From: CAIWXH01 sp964555675
Lineage (GTDB): Bacteria > Chloroflexota > Chloroflexia > Chloroflexales > Chloroflexaceae
Assembly (NCBI GenBank): GCA_964555675.1
Contig: CAZKTU010000219.1
Span: 1 to 11,268, forward strand
Length of the DNA: 11,268 nt
Reading direction: 5' to 3'
A program made the position numbers and the translations under genes. Of this stretch, positions 7,591 to 11,268 are shown one piece after another. The notes under the pieces were generated by a model. The model worked only from the letters and a program-made list of their open reading frames with translations, was not told where the DNA came from and ran no database searches. Positions within the stretch are counted from its first letter, which is position 1, and each line of letters opens with the position of its first letter.

Positions 7591-7603
7591 AGGTGAAACC
7601 TTG
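7589..7603 (+). promoter_or_regulatory. Inverted repeat next to the -35 box, possible operator
   Basis: CAAGGT-GAA-ACCTTG is a perfect dyad with 6-base arms and a 3-base centre, ending two bases upstream of the -35 hexamer TTGACG (7606-7611). Its position suits a transcription-factor site, either activating or repressing. The arms do not look like the A+T-rich ARG boxes of ArgR. It overlaps the end of the preceding 10-base inverted repeat by two bases, so it may instead be part of that element. Confidence 0.35.
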
Positions 7604-7605
7604 CG

Positions 7606-7634
7606 TTGACGCCCCTAGGGGGCTATGTTATACT
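7606..7634 (+). promoter_or_regulatory. Strong sigma-70 promoter of the arginine operon
   Basis: TTGACG (7606-7611) and TATACT (7629-7634) are separated by exactly 17 bases; each hexamer matches consensus at five of six positions. The predicted start of transcription is near 7641. The spacer contains the small palindrome CCCCTAGGGG (7612-7621). The transcript would have about 31 untranslated bases, then the leader peptide gene (7672), the attenuator (7760-7848) and the phosphatase-argJ-argH genes. Confidence 0.8.
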
Positions 7635-7671
7635 CCTCAGCGTTGTTACTCCCCGTCGTGGAGAGCGCGCG

Positions 7672-7782
7672 ATGCCGATTGTGACGCCGAGGGTGACGAA
7701 GCTTACGACTGCCAGCCGGCTGGGCGAGCCCAGGCCGGTCCGTCGTCGTACCCGTCGCCAGCCGGCCCTGCGCCCCGGCTAG
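7672..7782 (+). CDS. Arginine-rich leader peptide (36 aa) of a predicted attenuator
   Basis: A short reading frame missed by length cut-offs: ATG 7672, stop TAG 7780-7782, 36 residues. GGAGAG (7660-7665) lies six bases before the ATG, a good Shine-Dalgarno. Nine of 36 residues are Arg (7, 16, 21, 24, 25, 26, 28, 29, 34). The core is RRRTRR at residues 24-29, encoded CGT CGT CGT ACC CGT CGC (7741-7758), about seven codons before the stop. The frame lies between a strong promoter and an intrinsic terminator, just upstream of an operon with argJ and argH. This is the arrangement of trp, his or leu leader peptides, where the run of codons senses the charged tRNA. The peptide itself probably has no function; its translation is the signal. 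A small hairpin (CTCC 7649-7652 with GGAG 7660-7663) could mask the ribosome site. Arg-rich frames also arise by chance in G+C-rich DNA, so proof needs conservation or reporter data. Confidence 0.78.
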   Translation: MPIVTPRVTKLTTASRLGEPRPVRRRTRRQPALRPG

Positions 7783-7837
7783 CCGCGCTTGTCCCCCGTT
7801 CCGGAACAGGCCAGCTTTGCCAGAGGGCAGGCTGGCC
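7692..7837 (+). promoter_or_regulatory. Predicted arginine-responsive transcription attenuator (alternative RNA structures)
   Basis: Hand folding shows competing helices. An upstream long hairpin pairs GGTGACG (7692-7698) with CGTCGCC (7753-7759) and TACGAC (7704-7709) with GTCGTA (7745-7750); it encloses a stable stem (7716-7720/7734-7738 plus 7721-7724/7729-7732). Segment 1 AGCCGG (7760-7765) pairs with segment 2 CCGGCT (7775-7780). Segment 2, as GCTAGCC (7778-7784), can instead pair with segment 3 GGCCAGC (7809-7815), with one A-C mismatch. Segment 3 also forms the terminator with segment 4 (7831-7837). A ribosome stalled in the Arg run (7741-7758) would cover segment 1, so 2:3 forms and transcription proceeds. 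A ribosome reaching the stop codon (7780-7782) would cover segment 2, so 3:4 terminates. The pairings are seen in sequence; the mechanism is inferred from known attenuators. Confidence 0.7.
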
Positions 7838-7848
7838 CCTTTTGTTGT
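7809..7848 (+). terminator. Intrinsic terminator of the leader (attenuator terminator)
   Basis: GGCCAGC (7809-7815) pairs with GCTGGCC (7831-7837), seven perfect base pairs. An inner stem, TGCC (7818-7821) with GGCA (7826-7829), has an AGAG loop. The stem is followed by CC and the T-rich run TTTTGTTGT (7840-7848). It lies 27 bases after the leader stop codon and 16 bases before the phosphatase ATG, with the gene's own ribosome site in between. A terminator here, inside the leader of the operon and after a strong promoter, makes sense only if it is conditional. Confidence 0.85.
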
Positions 7849-7864
7849 ATGGGCAAGGAAGGCA

Positions 7865-8560
7865 ATGACTCATCTCTACCTGATCCGTCACGGCGAGGCA
7901 TGGGGCAATGTTCAGCCGATCCTGGCCGGCATGAACGGCGACAAGGGCCTGACCCCGCGGGGCGTCGCCCAGGCCGAGCGCCTGCGCGACCGGCTGGCCC
8001 GCCGCGAGCTCAAGGTCGACGTGCTGATCGCGAGCACCCTGCCGCGCGCCCGCCAGACGGCCGAGATCATTCAGCCGGCCCTCGACCTGCCCATCATCAT
8101 GGACGACGAGGTGCAGGAGCTTATGATCGGCGAGGCCGACGGCATGAGTAACCAGGAGGCCTGGGCCAAGTTCGGCCAGCCCGACTTCGACGCCCAGCCC
8201 CTGCGGCGCATCGCCCCCGGCGGCGAGAGCTGGCCTGAGTTCATGCTGCGCGTGGGCCGGGCCCTCAACCGCATCAGCGACGAGCACGCCGGCAAGTCGA
8301 TCATGGTGGTCTGCCACGGCGGCGTGATCGACGGCTCGTTCATCCACTTCTTCCAGATGCCCTCGATGGTGCTGCCCCCCACCGACTTCCACACGCGCAA
8401 CACCAGCATCACCCACTGGGAGCGGCTGAGCCGCCGCGGGCGCGAGATGTGGCGCCTGAATAGCTATAACGACATCAACCACCTGGCCGACATTGGGGCT
8501 ACCGAGTCGCTCCGCTGGGAGGATACCCACCCGGCCGCGCCCGTACCGACTGAGGAGTAG
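7865..8560 (+). CDS. Histidine phosphatase family protein (phosphoglycerate mutase-like)
   Basis: A 231-residue cytosolic protein of the histidine phosphatase (branch 1) superfamily. The catalytic RHGE motif is at residues 8-11 (LYLIRHGEAWGN; His9 would be phosphorylated). The second-half catalytic His lies in VCHGGVIDG (His151). STLPRARQTAE (57-67) supplies the conserved phosphate-binding Arg, and ELMIGEADG the acidic residue region. The start is ATG 7865, supported by AAGGAAGG (7855-7862). A longer frame from TTG 7817 would begin inside the terminator stem and is rejected. It is the first gene after the attenuator and ends 3 bases before argJ, so it is transcribed with the arginine genes. 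The substrate is unknown; family members range from sugar phosphates to cofactor intermediates. A link to arginine metabolism is only contextual. Confidence 0.9.
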   Translation: MTHLYLIRHGEAWGNVQPILAGMNGDKGLTPRGVAQAERLRDRLARRELKVDVLIASTLPRARQTAEIIQPALDLPIIMDDEVQELMIGEADGMSNQEAWAKFGQPDFDAQPLRRIAPGGESWPEFMLRVGRALNRISDEHAGKSIMVVCHGGVIDGSFIHFFQMPSMVLPPTDFHTRNTSITHWERLSRRGREMWRLNSYNDINHLADIGATESLRWEDTHPAAPVPTEE

Positions 8561-8563
8561 GCC

Positions 8564-9784
8564 ATGTTCACCTTCCTCGACGACGGCCACGTCACCTCGC
8601 CCGCCGGCTGGCGCGCGGCGACCTGGGCCTGCGGGATCAAGTACAAAGACCGCGACGACCTGGCCCTGCTGGTCAGCGCCATGCCGTGCAGCGCCGCGGC
8701 CGTCTTCACCACCAATATGGTCAAGGCCGCCCCGGTACGCTACGATATGGCCCTGCTCGAGCGCAACGCCGCCGGCCTGCGCGCCCTGGCGGTCAACGCC
8801 GGCAACGCCAACGCCTGCACCGGCCCCGACGGCGAGGCCGCGGCCGTGACCATGGCCCGCGCCGTCGAGCAGGCCCTCGGCCTGCCGGACGATACGACGT
8901 TTATTATGTCAACTGGAACGATTGGCGTGCCCATGCCGATCGCGAAGATCACGGCAGGTGTGGCCGAGGCCGCCCAGCGGCTCACGAGCGACGGCGGCGC
9001 GGCGGCCGCCCGGGCGATCATGACCACCGACACCCGTCCGAAGCACGCCGCCCTGCGCGTGGCCCTGCCCTCGGGCGTCACAGTCACCCTGGGCGGCATG
9101 GCCAAGGGCGCCGGCATGATCCACCCCAACATGGCCACTATGCTCAGCGCGGTCACCACCGACGCCGCCGTGTCCCCCCAGGCCCTGCACGCGGCCCTGC
9201 GCCACGCCGTCGAGCTCAGCTTCAACAGCATCAGCATCGACGGTGACACCAGCACCAATGATACGCTGCTGGTGATGGCCAACGGCGCCGCGGGCAACGC
9301 GCCGATCGAGAGCCTCGCCAGCCCCGACGGCGCGGCCTTCCTGGCCGGCCTGACCGCCCTCTGCCAGCGCCTGGCCCAGGCGGTCGTACGCGACGGCGAA
9401 GGCGCCACCCGCTTCGTCACCATCACCGTGCGCGGCGCCCGCGACAAGGCCGACGCCAAACTGGCCGCCATGACCATCGCCAAGTCGCCCCTGGTCAAGA
9501 CCGCCCTCTACGGCGCCGACCCCAACTGGGGCCGCGTGCTCTGCGCCATCGGCTACAGTGGCGCCGAGGTCGACCCCGACCGGGTCGCCCTGATCTTCGG
9601 CGGCCTGCCCGTGCTCGCCGACGGTCTGCCCCTGCCCTTCGACGAGGCCGCCGCCAGCGACCTGCTCAATGTGCCCGAGGTGAGCATCGACGCCGACTTG
9701 AAGTTGGGCGAGGGCGAGGCGACGGTCTGGACCTGTGACTTCACCGAGGACTATATTCGCGTGAATGCGGAGTATCGCACATAG
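8564..9784 (+). CDS. argJ: ArgJ, glutamate N-acetyltransferase (ornithine acetyltransferase)
   Basis: A 406-residue cytosolic enzyme moving the acetyl group from N-acetylornithine to glutamate, the recycling step of arginine biosynthesis; some members also make N-acetylglutamate from acetyl-CoA. STGTIGVPM (116-124) matches the oxyanion-hole motif. GMAKGAGMIHPNMATML (178-194) is the autocleavage site, where the chain is cut between Ala191 and Thr192 so that Thr192 becomes the nucleophile of the beta chain. DPNWGRVLCAIGYSG near 317-331 and the C-terminus ending in NAEYRT are also typical. Length is normal. The ATG at 8564 follows the previous stop by three bases, and the Shine-Dalgarno GAGGAG (8552-8557) lies in the end of the phosphatase gene, suggesting translational coupling. 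Whether it is mono- or bifunctional cannot be told from sequence. Confidence 0.97.
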   Translation: MFTFLDDGHVTSPAGWRAATWACGIKYKDRDDLALLVSAMPCSAAAVFTTNMVKAAPVRYDMALLERNAAGLRALAVNAGNANACTGPDGEAAAVTMARAVEQALGLPDDTTFIMSTGTIGVPMPIAKITAGVAEAAQRLTSDGGAAAARAIMTTDTRPKHAALRVALPSGVTVTLGGMAKGAGMIHPNMATMLSAVTTDAAVSPQALHAALRHAVELSFNSISIDGDTSTNDTLLVMANGAAGNAPIESLASPDGAAFLAGLTALCQRLAQAVVRDGEGATRFVTITVRGARDKADAKLAAMTIAKSPLVKTALYGADPNWGRVLCAIGYSGAEVDPDRVALIFGGLPVLADGLPLPFDEAAASDLLNVPEVSIDADLKLGEGEATVWTCDFTEDYIRVNAEYRT

Positions 9785-9804
9785 TAGCGACCAATGACCG
9801 GGGC

Positions 9805-9859
9805 CCAGGGCAGACGCCGGTGGCGTGCGTCCCTGGTCCTTCGTCCTTGGTCCTTGGTC
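9805..9859 (+). repeat. Hairpin and GTCCTTG heptamer array between argJ and argH
   Basis: The 82-base gap between argJ and argH holds a stem of CCAGGG (9805-9810) with CCCTGG (9831-9836), with an inner stem ACGCC (9814-9818)/GGCGT (9822-9826). Overlapping its right arm are four tandem heptamers: GTCCCTG, GTCCTTC, GTCCTTG, GTCCTTG (9829-9856), followed by GTC. From memory, similar heptamer arrays (CAAGGAC on the other strand) are common between genes in some Chloroflexia. No T tract follows the hairpin, so it is not a standard terminator. The array occupies the place where a ribosome site for argH would be expected. Confidence 0.7.
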
Positions 9860-9866
9860 AATACCT

Positions 9867-11243
9867 ATGGACCACAAGCTCTGGGGCGGGCGCTTCGACG
9901 AGCCGACGGCCGAGACGATGCGGCGCTTCAACGACTCATTCCGCTTCGACGTGCGGCTGGCCGAGGTCGATATCGACGGCAGTATCGCCTGGGCCAACGC
10001 CCTGGAGGAGGCCGGCCTGATCACGCTCGAGGAGTACGAGACCCTCGAGCAGGGCCTGAACATGGTGCGCCTGGAGTTCGTCGACCGGCGCTTCCTCGCC
10101 CTCGAGAGCGACGAGGATATCCACACCGCCGTCGAGCGTCGCCTGGGCGAGCTGGTCGGCGAGGTGGCCCTCAAGCTCCACACGGGCCGCTCGCGCAACG
10201 ACCAGGTCGCCACCGACATGCGCCTGTTCGCCATCGCCGCCGCGCGCCTGGTCGTTGAGCGCATCAGGGGCCTGCAGCTGGCCTTGCTCGGCCAGGCCGA
10301 AGAGCACGCCACGACCCTGATGCCCGGCTACACCCACCTGCAGCGGGCCCAGCCGATCACCTTCGGCCACTGGTGCCTGGCCTACGTCGAGATGCTCGAG
10401 CGCGACCGCCAGCGCGTCGAGGACGCAACAGCCCGCGCCCGCACCCTGCCCCTCGGCGCGGGCGCCCTGGCCGGCAACAGTCTGGGCGTCGAGCGCGAGC
10501 GCCTGACCGAGGCCCTCGACGAGTTCGACGCTGTGGCCGGCAACTCCCTCGACGCCGTCTCCGACCGCGACTTCGTCGCCGAGCTGCTCTTCGCCTTCGC
10601 CCTCGCCGGCGTCCACCTCAGCCGCCTCGCCGAGGACCTGGTGCTCTACAGCAGTGTCGAGTTCGGCTTCGTCGAGCTGGCCGATGCCTACAGCACCGGC
10701 TCGAGCCTGATGCCCCAGAAGAAGAACCCCGATAGCATGGAGCTGCTGCGCGGCAAGAGCGGCCGCCTGATCGGCAACCTAGTCACGCTGCTGACCGTGC
10801 TCAAAGGCCTGCCCATGACCTATAACAAGGACATGCAGGAGGACAAAGAGCCCTTCTTCGATAGCCTCGATACGCTCGAGCTGGCCCTGCAGGTGGCCGC
10901 CGCCGCCGTGGCCACCATGGCCGTGCGCCCCGCGCGTATGGCCGCCGCCCTCGACGACTCGATGCTGGCCACCGACCTCGCCGACGAGCTGGTGCGGCGC
11001 GGCGTGCCCTTCCGCGAGGCCCACGGCCGGGTGGGCCGCCTGGTGCGTCGCTCGCTCGAGCTGCGCGTCCCGCTGCGCGAGCTGGCCCTCGCCGAGTATC
11101 AGGCTATCGCGCCCGAGCTCGACGAGAGTGTCTACGCCGTCTTCGACTTCAGCCGCAGCGTCGCCCGCAAAGAGAGCCTCGGCGGCACCGCCCCCCAGCG
11201 CGTGCTCGAGCAGTGCGCCCGCTGGCGCGACCTGCTCGACTAG
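9867..11243 (+). CDS. argH: ArgH, argininosuccinate lyase
   Basis: A 458-residue cytosolic enzyme, acting as a homotetramer, that splits argininosuccinate into arginine and fumarate, the last step of arginine synthesis. Family marks are the N-terminal KLWGGRF (4-10), HTGRSRNDQ (105-113), MPGYTHLQRAQP (152-163, with the conserved His157) and the fumarase/aspartase superfamily signature GSSLMPQKKNPD (278-289), which holds the catalytic Ser. Length is standard. The ATG at 9867 is chosen because it puts the usual N-terminus first. The frame opens at GTG 9825, but the extra 14 residues are read from the heptamer repeat and look non-coding. No clear Shine-Dalgarno precedes 9867. The gene is 82 bases after argJ and should share the operon transcript from 7641. 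The stop codon is TAG. Confidence 0.97.
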   Translation: MDHKLWGGRFDEPTAETMRRFNDSFRFDVRLAEVDIDGSIAWANALEEAGLITLEEYETLEQGLNMVRLEFVDRRFLALESDEDIHTAVERRLGELVGEVALKLHTGRSRNDQVATDMRLFAIAAARLVVERIRGLQLALLGQAEEHATTLMPGYTHLQRAQPITFGHWCLAYVEMLERDRQRVEDATARARTLPLGAGALAGNSLGVERERLTEALDEFDAVAGNSLDAVSDRDFVAELLFAFALAGVHLSRLAEDLVLYSSVEFGFVELADAYSTGSSLMPQKKNPDSMELLRGKSGRLIGNLVTLLTVLKGLPMTYNKDMQEDKEPFFDSLDTLELALQVAAAAVATMAVRPARMAAALDDSMLATDLADELVRRGVPFREAHGRVGRLVRRSLELRVPLRELALAEYQAIAPELDESVYAVFDFSRSVARKESLGGTAPQRVLEQCARWRDLLD

Positions 11244-11268
11244 GATGGCCTGCGGGAGGGCTCGGAGC

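Noticed and set aside
7692..7837. T-box riboswitch or known metabolite riboswitch in the leader
   Set aside because: There is no conserved T-box sequence of the AGGGTGGNACCGCG type, and I recognise no known riboswitch core. The Arg-rich frame and simple alternative helices explain the region better.
7817..7864. TTG 7817 as start of the histidine phosphatase
   Set aside because: It would begin inside the terminator stem and lacks a ribosome site. ATG 7865 has AAGGAAGG upstream and puts the family's LYLIRHGE motif at the expected N-terminal place.
7703..8590. Long minus-strand frame antisense to the phosphatase gene
   Set aside because: G+C-rich codon bias opens antisense frames throughout the window. 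The plus frame has clear catalytic motifs, the minus frame none.
9829..9859. CRISPR-like array
   Set aside because: The repeats are adjacent 7-base units with no spacers; it is a simple tandem repeat.
9825..9866. GTG 9825 as start of argH
   Set aside because: The extra 14 residues are translated heptamer repeat. ArgH proteins normally begin just before KLWGGRF, as the ATG at 9867 does.
8909..10312. Minus-strand frame of 467 codons across argJ and argH
   Set aside because: It overlaps two certain genes, has low-complexity composition, and reads through the heptamer array (giving a TKDQG-like segment).

Overview
This is a G+C-rich window with tightly packed genes and long spurious antisense reading frames. 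Gene style, the GT-C and GT4 glycosylation genes, and a short run of degenerate GTCCTTG heptamers suggest a filamentous Chloroflexota (class Chloroflexia, Roseiflexus/Kouleothrix-like). That placement is an inference from sequence style; no marker gene is present. No rRNA, tRNA, IS element or CRISPR array was seen.

Left part (1-7130), all on the minus strand. Reading from right to left: a large multi-membrane protein (7130-4965), a class I SAM methyltransferase (4958-4059) and a GT-C type glycosyltransferase-like membrane protein (4050-1690). These three are separated by only 6 and 8 bases, so they look like one transcript. After a 145-base gap comes a GT4 family glycosyltransferase (1544-294). 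Next is a clear sigma-70 promoter (260-232), which drives a secreted or membrane-anchored protein cut off by the window edge (117-1). The block looks like envelope or exopolysaccharide glycan assembly.

Middle (7131-7864). A 95-residue protein of unknown function is transcribed rightward (7244-7531). Two GC-rich hairpins follow it, then an inverted repeat that touches a near-consensus promoter (TTGACG, 17 bases, TATACT; 7606-7634). The next 230 bases are a leader region. They encode a 36-residue peptide (7672-7782) with a good ribosome binding site and 9 arginines, five of them in the run RRRTRR. A mutually exclusive hairpin set and an intrinsic terminator (7809-7848) follow, immediately before the next gene.

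Right part (7865-11243), plus strand: a histidine phosphatase family protein, argJ (ornithine acetyltransferase) and argH (argininosuccinate lyase). The Arg-rich leader peptide therefore precedes an operon with two arginine biosynthesis genes. The layout matches ribosome-mediated attenuation of the trp/his type, but with arginine as the sensed amino acid. Stalling at the Arg run would free the segment 7778-7784, which contains the leader stop codon. That segment can pair with the 5' arm of the terminator and let transcription continue. Efficient translation to the stop codon would cover it and allow termination. This predicted arginine attenuator is the most interesting feature of the window. 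The final 25 bases after argH hold nothing I can identify.
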